Of a DNA stretch of 64,000 nt, positions 1 to 7,754 are shown in pieces. The stretch's first letter is position 1. Each line of letters starts with the position of its first letter. The stretch covers positions 77,570 to 141,569 of the forward strand of contig DAOTEJ010000001.1 of assembly GCA_035454085.1 (NCBI GenBank), written 5' to 3'. The DNA comes from DAOTEJ01 sp035454085. Lineage in GTDB: Bacteria; Pseudomonadota; Gammaproteobacteria; Burkholderiales; Burkholderiaceae_F. Under the pieces are notes generated by a model. That model worked only from the letters and a program-made list of their open reading frames with translations. It ran no database searches and was not told the DNA's origin. The position numbers and the translations under genes are program-made.

Positions 1-481
1 CCTCGTGGTGCTCGTTGGCATCGAGGCCGGTCTCGGCGATGTAGCGGAAGGCGCTGCTTTCCTTGAGCTTCTTGGCGCCGTCGCGCAGCGAGGCCGACTT
101 CCAGAAGCTGTTGGCCATCTCGCGGCTTTCCTTGATCAGCTTGTGCTGCTCCCAGAGCTTCACGAAGATGATGTACCAGCTGCCCATCGACATGATCACC
201 AGGATGATCAGCGTGCCCTTGGACACGAAGTCGCCCTGCCTCCACATGGCCTGCAGGCCATACGGGTTCTCGATCGACTCCTTGACCACCGTCGGGGCGG
301 CCGGGGCGGCGGGTGCCGCCGCAGGCGCGGGCGCAGCCGCCGGCGCGGCAGCCGCGTCGGCCGCTGGCGCGGCTGCGGGAGGCGTGGCCTGCTGGGCCGC
401 GACGAAGGTGGGGGCGGCAAGGCCGGCGACGGTCAGGAAGACCGCCAGAGTGGCCGCGTGGCGGCGGAAGAACGCGATCAT
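1..481 (-). CDS. exbB: ExbB/TolQ-family proton channel subunit, partial
   Basis: This is the N-terminal ~160 residues of a MotA/TolQ/ExbB-family inner-membrane protein that, with ExbD and TonB, passes proton-motive force to outer-membrane receptors; the rest lies beyond the left edge. It opens with a signal-like hydrophobic stretch (MIAFFRRHAATLAVFLTVAG), then a long Ala/Pro linker, then ENPYGLQAMWRQGD and a membrane segment (TLIILVIMSMGSWYIIFVKL), as in ExbB proteins carrying a cleaved leader. The ATG at 481-479 is preceded by AGGAG about 7 nt upstream. It follows tonB on the same strand with a 94-bp spacer, which favours ExbB over TolQ. Confidence 0.85.
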   Translation of the reverse strand, partial: MIAFFRRHAATLAVFLTVAGLAAPTFVAAQQATPPAAAPAADAAAAPAAAPAPAAAPAAPAAPTVVKESIENPYGLQAMWRQGDFVSKGTLIILVIMSMGSWYIIFVKLWEQHKLIKESREMANSFWKSASLRDGAKKLKESSAFRYIAETGLDANEHHE

Positions 482-575
482 TGCTACATCTCCTGGTGGA
501 AGATTGGGAGGAGTCCCGGACGGTCTGCCGCTAGGCGCGGTGGCGCCACGGTCCGTCCGGTTCCGGCCCTGCCTG

Positions 576-1220
576 TCAATTCAACTTGAAACCGATGGGA
601 AGCTGGACGCGGATGTCCTGAGCCTGCCCCTGACACCTCATCTGGTTCACCGCCGCCATCGAGGGCCGGTTGAAGATCCGGTTCGTCGACGACTTGATCT
701 CCGCGTCCTTGATCTGCCCGCTGGGGGTGACCGTGAACTCGATCACCACCTCGCCGGTCAGGTTCTGCAATTGCGCCTCGCGCGGGTAGGTGATCTGCGA
801 CATCACCTCGCGATAGTTGCCGCACGCCACGGCCGCGCTGCGCACCGCGGGGGCGGGCGGGGCGGCGGTCTCGGGCACCTTCTGGATCATCGGTGCGCTG
901 GGCGCGGGCGGCGCGTCCTGCGACACGGCGGTGATCGTCGGCGCGGTCTGCACCTGAGGCACGTTGATCTCGGGGGGCGGCATGTAGGGCGGAGGCGGCG
1001 CCGCGAGCTTGGGCGGCGGAGGCACCACCTCGGGGGGAGGCGGCGGCTTCTTGATCTCCTCCTCGATCACCTTCACGTCGATCGGGCCCTTGATGACCTC
1101 GACGACGGTGCGGGCCAGGCCCGCGAGCAGCGCCCAGATGATCAGGACGTGCAGCAGAACCACCGCCCCGATGCCCATCAGGTGCCGGGTCGGGTTGCGC
1201 TGCTGCTTCGCGAAGTCCAT
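576..1220 (-). CDS. tonB: TonB energy transducer
   Basis: Periplasm-spanning energy transducer, 214 aa. An N-terminal membrane anchor (about residues 17-37, GIGAVVLLHVLIIWALLAGL) precedes a Pro-rich span (KKPPPPPEVVPPPPKL) and a C-terminal TonB fold (YPREAQLQNLTGEVVIEFTV, then IKSSTNRIFNRPSMAAV). I chose the ATG at 1220 over the one at 1250 because AGGAGA sits 7 nt upstream and MDFAKQQRN directly precedes the anchor. It lies upstream of exbB in the usual tonB-exbB order. TonB normally drives uptake of siderophores, haem or cobalamin; which receptor it serves here cannot be read from the window. A second TonB-like gene is at 29498. Confidence 0.9.
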   Translation of the reverse strand: MDFAKQQRNPTRHLMGIGAVVLLHVLIIWALLAGLARTVVEVIKGPIDVKVIEEEIKKPPPPPEVVPPPPKLAAPPPPYMPPPEINVPQVQTAPTITAVSQDAPPAPSAPMIQKVPETAAPPAPAVRSAAVACGNYREVMSQITYPREAQLQNLTGEVVIEFTVTPSGQIKDAEIKSSTNRIFNRPSMAAVNQMRCQGQAQDIRVQLPIGFKLN

Positions 1221-1300
1221 CTCTTCTCCTCGGATGCGCTCAGGCCGCAATGTAGGCGCGAAGTGGCACTTCGGCCGAGCCTGGCGGCGGAAAGCGCGGG

Positions 1301-1306
1301 ATTCTA
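1301..1306 (-). promoter_or_regulatory. Candidate -10 element for tonB
   Basis: On the minus strand the hexamer reads TAGAAT (4 or 5 of 6 to TATAAT) and is followed by CCCGCGCTTTCC, 80 bp upstream of the tonB ATG. The same TAGAATnnCGCGCTTTCC string precedes mpl at 23519. I see no convincing -35 hexamer, so this rests on the -10 and its recurrence. Confidence 0.35.
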
Positions 1307-1364
1307 GCCCAAACCGGCGGAAGGTCCGCCACCGAGCGTCGCGGCATGGCGCCGTCCATTCCTA

Positions 1365-2396
1365 TTAGAAGAGCTTGCCCACCTCACCCTCGGCGGCGGG
1401 CGAGATGCGTCCGAAGTGCAGATAGGCCTGGGGCGTGGCGATGCGACCGCGCGGCGTGCGCTGCAGGATGCCCTGCTGAATGAGGTAGGGCTCGACCACG
1501 TCCTCGAGGGTGTCGCGCTCCTCGCCGACGGCGGCGGCAAGGTTGTCGATGCCCACCGGGCCGCCGCCGAACTTGTCGATCACCGCGAGCAGCAGCTTGC
1601 GGTCGATCAGGTCCAGGCCCAGGGCATCGACCTCGAGCATCACCAGCGCCGCGTCAGCCACCTCGCGGCTGATGGCGCCGTCGTGGCGCACCTCAGCGAA
1701 ATCCCTGACCCGGCGCAGCAGCCGGTTGGCGATGCGCGGCGTGCCGCGAGCGCGCCGGGCGATCTCGAGCGCGCCCTCGTCGCCGAGCCGGGCGCCGAGC
1801 AGGCTGGCCGAGCGCGCCACGATGTGCGCGAGGTCGGCGGTCGAATAGAACTCGAGCCGCGCCACGATGCCGAAGCGATCGCGCAGCGGATTGGTGAGCA
1901 TGCCGGCGCGCGTGGTCGCGCCCACCAGCGTGAAGGGCGGCAGGTCGATCTTGATCGAGCGCGCCGCAGGACCCTCGCCGATCATGATGTCGATCTGGTA
2001 GTCCTCGAGGGCGGGGTACAGGATCTCCTCGACCACCGGGCTCAGGCGGTGGATCTCGTCGATGAACAGGACGTCGTTCTTCTCGAGGTTGGTGAGCAGC
2101 GCGGCCAGGTCGCCGGGGCGCTCGAGCACCGGGCCCGAGGTCTGGCGCAGGTTCACGCCCATCTCGCGCGCCACGATGTGCGCCAGCGTGGTCTTGCCCA
2201 GGCCCGGCGGGCCGAAGAGCAGCACGTGGTCCAGTGCCTCGGCGCGGCCGCGCGCCGCGGCGATGAAGATCTCGAGCTGCTCCTTGACGCGCGGCTGCCC
2301 CACGTAGTCGGCAAGCAGTTGCGGGCGCAGCGCGCGCTCGACGGCCTCCTCGTTGGGTGTGCCGCTCGCGGGCGAGACCAGTCGGCTGCTTTCCAT
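1365..2396 (-). CDS. ruvB: Holliday junction branch-migration ATPase RuvB
   Basis: Hexameric AAA+ motor that, bound to RuvA, drives branch migration of Holliday junctions during recombinational repair. The 343-aa length is normal. Walker A FGPPGLGKTT is at residues 61-70, Walker B FIDEIH at 111-116, and the GATTRAG sensor/arginine-finger region at 159-165; the C-terminal winged helix carries the typical TPRGR. The ATG at 2396 lies 4 bp after the ruvA stop, so ruvC-ruvA-ruvB form one tightly coupled operon. No SOS (LexA) box was recognised upstream of the cluster. Confidence 0.98.
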   Translation of the reverse strand: MESSRLVSPASGTPNEEAVERALRPQLLADYVGQPRVKEQLEIFIAAARGRAEALDHVLLFGPPGLGKTTLAHIVAREMGVNLRQTSGPVLERPGDLAALLTNLEKNDVLFIDEIHRLSPVVEEILYPALEDYQIDIMIGEGPAARSIKIDLPPFTLVGATTRAGMLTNPLRDRFGIVARLEFYSTADLAHIVARSASLLGARLGDEGALEIARRARGTPRIANRLLRRVRDFAEVRHDGAISREVADAALVMLEVDALGLDLIDRKLLLAVIDKFGGGPVGIDNLAAAVGEERDTLEDVVEPYLIQQGILQRTPRGRIATPQAYLHFGRISPAAEGEVGKLF

Positions 2397-2400
2397 GGGG

Positions 2401-2976
2401 CTAGGGCTTGGCGAGGTTCTTCAGCGCGTGGCGAATGCCGTCGGACACGCTCGTGCCCTCGGGCAGGGACTTCACCGCGGCGGCGGCCTCGCGCTCGGAG
2501 TAGCCCAGCGCGGCCAGGGCATGAAGCACGTCGGCCTGCGCCTCGCTCACCGGCGTGGCGCCCGTGGCGAGCTCGGCGCCGAGCTTGCCCTTGAGCTCGA
2601 GCAGCAGGCGCTCGGCGGTCTTCTTGCCGATGCCGGGCACGCGGGTGAGGCGAGCGCTTTCCTGCAGCGTGACCGCCTGCGCGAGCTCGGTGACCGTCAT
2701 GCCCGAGAGCACGGCGAGCGCGGTGCGCGCGCCCACCCCGCTCACCTTGATCAGCTGGCGGAAGGCGGCGCGCTCTGCGGCGGTGAGGAAGCCGTAGAGC
2801 AGGTGCGCGTCCTCGCGCACCACCTGGTGGGTGAGCAGCACCACGCGCTCGCCCACGGCCGGCAGGTTGTAGAAGCTGCTCATCGGCACGTCGAGCTCGT
2901 AGCCCACGCCGGCGCAATCGAGCAGCACCTGGGGCGGGCTCTTGTCGAGCAGGCGACCCTCCAGGCGGCCGATCAT
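2401..2976 (-). CDS. ruvA: Holliday junction DNA-binding protein RuvA
   Basis: Tetrameric junction-binding subunit that loads RuvB on the four-way junction. 191 aa with an N-terminal OB fold (MIGRLEGRLLDKSPPQVLLD), two helix-hairpin-helix motifs (LIKVSGVGARTALAVLSG and LTRVPGIGKKTAERLLLELKG) and the mobile C-terminal RuvB-contact domain (ADVLHALAALGYSEREAAAAV). The ATG overlaps the ruvC stop in an ATGA junction, indicating translational coupling, and ruvB follows after 4 bp. Confidence 0.98.
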   Translation of the reverse strand: MIGRLEGRLLDKSPPQVLLDCAGVGYELDVPMSSFYNLPAVGERVVLLTHQVVREDAHLLYGFLTAAERAAFRQLIKVSGVGARTALAVLSGMTVTELAQAVTLQESARLTRVPGIGKKTAERLLLELKGKLGAELATGATPVSEAQADVLHALAALGYSEREAAAAVKSLPEGTSVSDGIRHALKNLAKP

Positions 2977-3563
2977 GCCGGGCCTCCGAGCTTGGCGGTC
3001 CAGGCGCGCCGGCTGCCCGAGCCGCGCGTGCGCACCGCCGCCTTGCCGCTGCGCAGCGCACCGTGCGGCAGGTTCAACAGTGCAAGCAGCGGGCTGGCGT
3101 GGGCGTGGCAGATGGCGCAGGCCAGCGCGTCGGCCGCGTCGGCGGCCGGCGCCGCGGGCAATTCGAGCAGGCGCGCCACCATCAGCTGCACCTGCTCCTT
3201 GCTCGCGCGGCCCGTGCCCACCACCGATTGCTTGACCTCGGCCGGGGTGTATTCGTGCACCGGCAGGCCGGCGGCGACCGCGGCGCAGATCGCCGCCCCG
3301 CGCGCCTGGCCCAGCAGCAAGGTGGATTGCGGGTTCACGTTCACGAAGACCTGCTCGACCACCGCGCGAGCCGGGCGAGTGGCGGCGATCAAGGCGCCGA
3401 GCGCGGTGAGGATGTGGCCCAGGCGGCTGCCAAGCTCGCCCGTGGGCACGCGGATCACGCCGGCGTCGACGCAGCTCAAGCGGCCCGAGTGGACCTCGAT
3501 CACGCCGTAACCGGTGCGGTTGAGGCCGGGATCGATGCCGAGGATGCGCAGCGGGGCAGTCAC
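2973..3563 (-). CDS. ruvC: Holliday junction resolvase RuvC
   Basis: Dimeric endonuclease that cuts Holliday junctions. The GTG at 3563 gives VTAPLRILGIDPGLNRTGYG, placing the first catalytic Asp in the expected ILGIDPG motif near residue 11; the second acid is in VVEQVFVN and the C-terminal acidic pair in AADAADALACAICH. Length 196 aa, slightly long because of a basic tail after residue 165 (SGKAAVRTRGSGSRRAW). It starts 17 bp after the ffh stop and overlaps ruvA by 4 nt. The start is GTG, with no ATG nearby. Confidence 0.96.
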   Translation of the reverse strand: MTAPLRILGIDPGLNRTGYGVIEVHSGRLSCVDAGVIRVPTGELGSRLGHILTALGALIAATRPARAVVEQVFVNVNPQSTLLLGQARGAAICAAVAAGLPVHEYTPAEVKQSVVGTGRASKEQVQLMVARLLELPAAPAADAADALACAICHAHASPLLALLNLPHGALRSGKAAVRTRGSGSRRAWTAKLGGPA

Positions 3564-3580
3564 GCGGTCGGCCGGATCGC

Positions 3581-4969
3581 TCAACGCTTCATGCCGGGCA
3601 GCCCGCCGCGCAGGCCTCCCATGCCGCCCATGGCCCGCATCATCTTGGCCATGCCGCCCTTCCTCATCTGCTTCATCATGGCCTGCATCTGCTCGAACTG
3701 ATTCAGCACGCGGTTGACTTCCTGCACGGGCACTCCGCTGCCCGTGGCGATGCGGCGCTTGCGGCTGGCCTTGATGAGTTCGGGCTTGGCGCGCTCGGCC
3801 GGGGTCATGGAGTTGATGATGCCCTCGACGCGGCGCAGGGACTTGTCGGCATCGGCGTCGCTTACCTTGCCGGCCGCGGCGGCGAACTGCGCGGGCAGCT
3901 TGTCCACCAGCCCCGACAGCCCGCCCATCTTCTTCATCTGGCCGAGCTGGCTCTTGAAGTCGTTGAGGTCGAAGCGGTCGCCCGCCTTGAGCTTGGCCGC
4001 GAGCTTCTGCGCCTCGTCGACGTCGATCGCCTTCTTGACGTCCTCGACCAGGGCGACGATGTCGCCCATGCCCAGGATGCGGCCGGCCATGCCCTCGGGG
4101 TCGAAGCGCTCGAAGCCGCCCAGCTTCTCGCCCACGCCCACGAACTTGATCGGCTTGCCGGTGACCTGGCGCACCGACAGCGCCGCGCCGCCGCGCGAGT
4201 CGCCGTCGAGCTTGGTGAGGATCACGCCGGTCAGCGGCAGGCGCTCGCTGAAGGACTTGGCGGTGTTGACCGCGTCCTGGCCGAGCATCGCGTCGACCAC
4301 GAACAGGGTCTCGATCGGCTTGAGCTGCGCCTCGAGCGAGGCGACCTCGCTCATCATCGCCTCGTCGATCGCCAGCCGTCCGGCGGTGTCGACGATCAGC
4401 ACGTCGAAGAAGTGGCGCTTGGCGTGATCGAGCGCGCGCGCGGCGATGTCGGTGGGGTTCTCGCCCACGGCGCTGGGGAAGAACTCGGCGCCCGCCTGGC
4501 CGGCGACGGTCTTCAGCTGCTCGATGGCGGCGGGGCGGTACACGTCGGTCGAGACCGCGAGGACCTTCTTCTTGCGGTTCTCGAGCAGCCACTTGGCGAG
4601 CTTGCCCGCCGTGGTGGTCTTGCCGGCGCCCTGCAGGCCGGCCAGCAGGATGATGGCCGGCGGCTGGGTGGCGAGGTTGATCTCGCGCGTGGCGGCCGGC
4701 AAATCGCCGCCGATCACCAGCGTGAGTTCGCGCTGGACCACGCCGACCAGTGCCTGCCCCGGGGTGAGGCTGCCCGCCACCTCCTCGCCCAGCGCGCGCT
4801 CCTTGATGCGCGCGAGCAGGTCGCGCACCACCGGCAGGGCGACGTCGGCCTCAAGCAGGGCGATGCGCACCTCGCGCAGCATCTCCTGCGTGTTGGCCTC
4901 GGTCAGGCGGGCCTGGCCGCGCATCTGCTTGACGACGCGACCGAGCCGTTGGGAGAGGGAATCCAGCAT
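3581..4969 (-). CDS. ffh: Signal recognition particle GTPase Ffh
   Basis: Protein subunit of the signal recognition particle, which delivers nascent inner-membrane proteins to FtsY. The NG domain carries the P-loop LLAGLQGAGKTTT, VDTAGR and TKLDGDSRGGA; the Met-rich M domain follows (RVLNQFEQMQAMMKQMRKGG) and ends GLPGMKR. Family alignment starts at MLDSLSQRLGRVVKQMRG, hence ATG 4969 (462 aa). An ATG 30 nt upstream (4999) has an AAGGA 8 nt before it and would add MQSASPPRDS, so the start is not settled. Divergent from the CcsA-like gene across a 9-bp inverted repeat. Confidence 0.96.
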   Translation of the reverse strand: MLDSLSQRLGRVVKQMRGQARLTEANTQEMLREVRIALLEADVALPVVRDLLARIKERALGEEVAGSLTPGQALVGVVQRELTLVIGGDLPAATREINLATQPPAIILLAGLQGAGKTTTAGKLAKWLLENRKKKVLAVSTDVYRPAAIEQLKTVAGQAGAEFFPSAVGENPTDIAARALDHAKRHFFDVLIVDTAGRLAIDEAMMSEVASLEAQLKPIETLFVVDAMLGQDAVNTAKSFSERLPLTGVILTKLDGDSRGGAALSVRQVTGKPIKFVGVGEKLGGFERFDPEGMAGRILGMGDIVALVEDVKKAIDVDEAQKLAAKLKAGDRFDLNDFKSQLGQMKKMGGLSGLVDKLPAQFAAAAGKVSDADADKSLRRVEGIINSMTPAERAKPELIKASRKRRIATGSGVPVQEVNRVLNQFEQMQAMMKQMRKGGMAKMMRAMGGMGGLRGGLPGMKR

Positions 4970-4991
4970 GGAGTCTCGAGGAGGAGAGGCG

Positions 4992-5021
4992 GACTGCATG
5001 GTATAAATCCTTCATGCAGTC
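4992..5021. repeat. 9-bp perfect inverted repeat spanning the ffh/ccsA divergent starts
   Basis: GACTGCATG at 4992-5000 is exactly complementary to CATGCAGTC at 5013-5021, with a 12-nt AT-rich centre (GTATAAATCCTT). The repeat contains the alternative ffh ATG (4999) and the ATG of the plus-strand gene (5014), so both reading frames would begin Met-Gln-Ser. It could be an operator for a dimeric regulator or chance symmetry; nothing else in the sequence decides this. Confidence 0.6.
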
Positions 5022-5847
5022 AGGCCTGATCGCCGTATTCTACGGTGCCACCGCAGCGCTGTATGGCATCTGCGCCTGGCGCATCCTTGCAAGCCTGCGT
5101 TCCGACGAGACCCAGCCTCCGGCCTGGGTCTCGATGCTGCTGCCGCTCGCCATCCTGGTGCACGCGGTGCTGCTGGTGCAGGCGGTGTTCACGCCCGAGA
5201 GCATGCACTTCGGCTTTGCGCCGGCGCTCTCCGCCACCATGCTGGTCACCGTGGCCATCCTTTGGGTGGAGAGCTTTTTCGGGCGCATCCAGGGACTGCT
5301 CGCGCTGGTGCTGCCCTTCACGGCGGTGGCGGCTGTGCTGCCGGGGATCTTTCCTGGCTCGCCCCTGGGCGAGGGCACGAACTCGCCGCTGTTTCGCGCC
5401 CACCTGCTGGTAGCCATCCTCGCCTACAGCTTGCTCACGATCGCAGCCGTGCAGGGCCTGCTGATGGCCGCTATGGACCGTCGCCTGCACCATGAGCGCA
5501 TCGATGCGCCCGGCGCGCTGCGCTTCCTGGACCGGCTGCCGCCCCTGCTCACCATGGAGCGGGTCCTGTTTCGCCTGATCAGCGCGGGCTTCGTGCTGCT
5601 CACGCTCACGCTTGCCACCGGCGTGTTCTTCTCCGAAGAGATGTTTGGGCGGCCGCTGCGACTGGATCACAAGACGATCTTCGCGTTCGCCGCCTGGTTC
5701 GTGTTCGGGGGGCTGCTGGCGGGGCGCGCCGCGTTCGGCTGGCGCGGACGCAAGGCCCTGCGCTGGACGCTCTCGGGCTTCGGGCTGCTGATGCTGGCCT
5801 ACGTGGGCTACCGGTTCGTGTTCGAAGTCGTGCTGGGACGCGCGTGA
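5014..5847 (+). CDS. CcsA/YpjD-family cytochrome c assembly-type membrane protein
   Basis: A 277-aa polytopic inner-membrane protein of the cytochrome c assembly (CcsA/ResC/YpjD) family, with about eight hydrophobic segments. Family-typical histidines appear in SPLFRAHLLVAILAYSLLTIAA and in PLRLDHKTIFAFAAWFVFGG. Homologues sit next to ffh in many beta- and gammaproteobacteria, which supports the YpjD assignment over a true c-type cytochrome haem lyase. The ATG has no clear ribosome-binding site: TATAAAT ends only 6 nt upstream, so the transcript may have almost no leader. The next gene starts within its stop codon. The substrate is not established from sequence. Confidence 0.8.
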   Translation: MQSGLIAVFYGATAALYGICAWRILASLRSDETQPPAWVSMLLPLAILVHAVLLVQAVFTPESMHFGFAPALSATMLVTVAILWVESFFGRIQGLLALVLPFTAVAAVLPGIFPGSPLGEGTNSPLFRAHLLVAILAYSLLTIAAVQGLLMAAMDRRLHHERIDAPGALRFLDRLPPLLTMERVLFRLISAGFVLLTLTLATGVFFSEEMFGRPLRLDHKTIFAFAAWFVFGGLLAGRAAFGWRGRKALRWTLSGFGLLMLAYVGYRFVFEVVLGRA

Positions 5848-6089
5848 TGGGACGACTGCTCTTCTTCGTGTTGCTTGCGGCGGTGATCTACTTCGCGTGG
5901 CGCTGGCTGCGCGTGTCGCAGTCGCGCCCGCCCGCATCCGGCGCGACGCGCGACCCCGCCGCGCCGGCCGCGGAGCCGATGGTGCGTTGCGCCCACTGCG
6001 GCGTGCACCTGCCGCGGGGCGACGCGCTGCCTCGCGGCGAGCGCTACTACTGCAGCGAAGAGCACCGCCAGGCCGCCCCGCCGGGCTGA
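5847..6089 (+). CDS. Small membrane-anchored zinc-ribbon protein (PP0621-like)
   Basis: An 80-aa protein with an N-terminal membrane anchor (MGRLLFFVLLAAVIYFAWRW), a short Ala/Pro linker, and a C-terminal metal-binding motif: CAHC at about residues 48-51 and CSEEH near 69-73. This matches the small PP0621-type family found between ypjD-like genes and pilS in related bacteria; its function is unknown to me. The start ATG at 5847 shares one base with the preceding TGA, so it is cotranslated with the CcsA-like gene, and pilS follows 10 bp later. Confidence 0.75.
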   Translation: MGRLLFFVLLAAVIYFAWRWLRVSQSRPPASGATRDPAAPAAEPMVRCAHCGVHLPRGDALPRGERYYCSEEHRQAAPPG

Positions 6090-6098
6090 GGCGAGGCC

Positions 6099-7754
6099 GT
6101 GGCCGCCGCCTCCATCCTCGATCCGGCGCCCGCCTGGCGCACGCTGCGCTACCTCGCGGTCACCCGCGTGCTGGTGGCCAGCGCCGTGGCGCTCACGCTT
6201 GGCACCCTGGGGCCGCGCGGCACCCTGAGCGACCCCGCGACCGAGCGCCTGCTGTTCATCGCGGCGGTCTACGTGGTGGCCGCTGCGTTGCTCGCCGCGC
6301 TGGCCGTGCTGGTGCCGCGGCGCTTTCTGGCGCAGACCCTTGCACAGTTGACGCTCGATCTGGCCTGCGTCTCGGCCCTGCTCGTGGCCAGCGGCGGCCT
6401 GCCGGGCGGCTACGCGATTCTCTATTTACTGCCGCTGGCTGGCGCCTCGCTGCTGCTGTCGCGCGTCCTGGCCTTCTTCTTCTGTGCGGTGGCGGTGCTG
6501 GTGGTGTTGTTCGATGCCGGGCTGCGCCTGTTCGCACCCCCCGGAGGCGAGCCGCTGATCTTCCAGGCCGGGGTCTTTGGCGCTGCGCTCTTCGGAGTGA
6601 CCTACCTGCTCCAATGGTTGAGCGAGCGACTAGCCGGCCAGGAGCGCCTGGCCGCAGCGCGCGGGCGCGACCTTCAGAACCAGCTGGCGCTGAACCGCTT
6701 GGTGATTGCCCAGATGGACCAGGGCGTGATCGTGGTCGACCGCGACGGCCGGGTGCGCGCCAACAACCTCGCGGCGAGGCGCATGTTCGGCTTGCTTCCC
6801 GAGGCGCAAGTCACCGGTCGGCAGCTCGGCGAGGTCCCGGGCGCCGCCGCGCTGGAGGCGGCCTTCAGGCAGTGGCTGGACGGCGCTGCGCGCGGAGCCG
6901 TGCCAGCGCCGTGGCAGGGCACGCTGACGCAGGCACAGGCCGGCGCGCCGGGCCGGCTGGCGGCGCGCTTCATTCATCCGAGTGCGCCCGACGCCCACGA
7001 GATGCTGATCCTGGTGCAGGACCTGCGCGAGGTGGAGAGCCGCGCGCAGCAGCTCAAGCTCGCGGCCATGGGCCGGCTCACGGCCTCGATCGCCCACGAG
7101 ATCCGCAATCCCCTGGCGGCCATCAGCCAGGCCGGGCAGTTCCTTGCCGAGGACAGCAGCGACCCGCTGCAGCTGCGCCTGGCGAGCATCGTGCGCGACA
7201 ACACGCGTCGCCTGAACAGCCTCGTCGAGAACGTGCTGCGTGTGGCGCGGCGCGAGCCCAGCTCGGCCGACGAGTTTCGCCTCGACGCCTTCCTGACCGA
7301 CTGGCTGGCGGCCTTCACCGCGGACCGGGAGCTCGCGCCCGACCGCATCGGCCTGGATCTCGCGCCCTCCCTGACGGTGCGCTTCGAGCCCTCGCAGCTG
7401 CGCCAGGTGGTCGACAACCTGGTCGAGAACGCGCTGCGCTACTGCACCGATGCACCGGGCGCGGTACGGCTGGTGGCAAGGCGCAGCATCGATGGCGGCG
7501 CCGAACTGTGGGTGCTCGACGATGGTCCCGGTCTGAGCGGCGAGGCGCGCGCGGCCTTGTTCGAGCCGTTCTACACCTCGCGGGCGCAGGGCACCGGACT
7601 GGGCCTGTTCCTGGCGCGCGAGTTTTGCGAGTCCAACGGCGCGACGCTCGCCCACGCCGAGTACCGCGCCGTGGGTCAGGCGCAGCGCGAGGGCTTCGTG
7701 CTGCGCTTCGGCCTCGGCCGGCCGCTGGAAGCGGATAGCATTCCGACTCAATGA
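6099..7754 (+). CDS. pilS: PilS-type sensor histidine kinase
   Basis: Membrane sensor kinase of the PilS/PilR two-component system, which controls type IV pilin expression with sigma-54. The 551 aa comprise several membrane segments in residues 20-175, a PAS-like region (200-310), the HisKA phosphoacceptor box with H333 (ASIAHEIRNPL), an N box with N440/N444, G1 DDGPG at 474-478 and G2 GTGLGL at 499-504. The start is GTG 6099, preceded by TGAGG at 6087-6091. The stop overlaps the pilR ATG (ATGA), indicating translational coupling. Assignment as PilS rests on the membrane topology plus the adjacent NtrC-type partner. Confidence 0.9.
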   Translation: MAAASILDPAPAWRTLRYLAVTRVLVASAVALTLGTLGPRGTLSDPATERLLFIAAVYVVAAALLAALAVLVPRRFLAQTLAQLTLDLACVSALLVASGGLPGGYAILYLLPLAGASLLLSRVLAFFFCAVAVLVVLFDAGLRLFAPPGGEPLIFQAGVFGAALFGVTYLLQWLSERLAGQERLAAARGRDLQNQLALNRLVIAQMDQGVIVVDRDGRVRANNLAARRMFGLLPEAQVTGRQLGEVPGAAALEAAFRQWLDGAARGAVPAPWQGTLTQAQAGAPGRLAARFIHPSAPDAHEMLILVQDLREVESRAQQLKLAAMGRLTASIAHEIRNPLAAISQAGQFLAEDSSDPLQLRLASIVRDNTRRLNSLVENVLRVARREPSSADEFRLDAFLTDWLAAFTADRELAPDRIGLDLAPSLTVRFEPSQLRQVVDNLVENALRYCTDAPGAVRLVARRSIDGGAELWVLDDGPGLSGEARAALFEPFYTSRAQGTGLGLFLAREFCESNGATLAHAEYRAVGQAQREGFVLRFGLGRPLEADSIPTQ

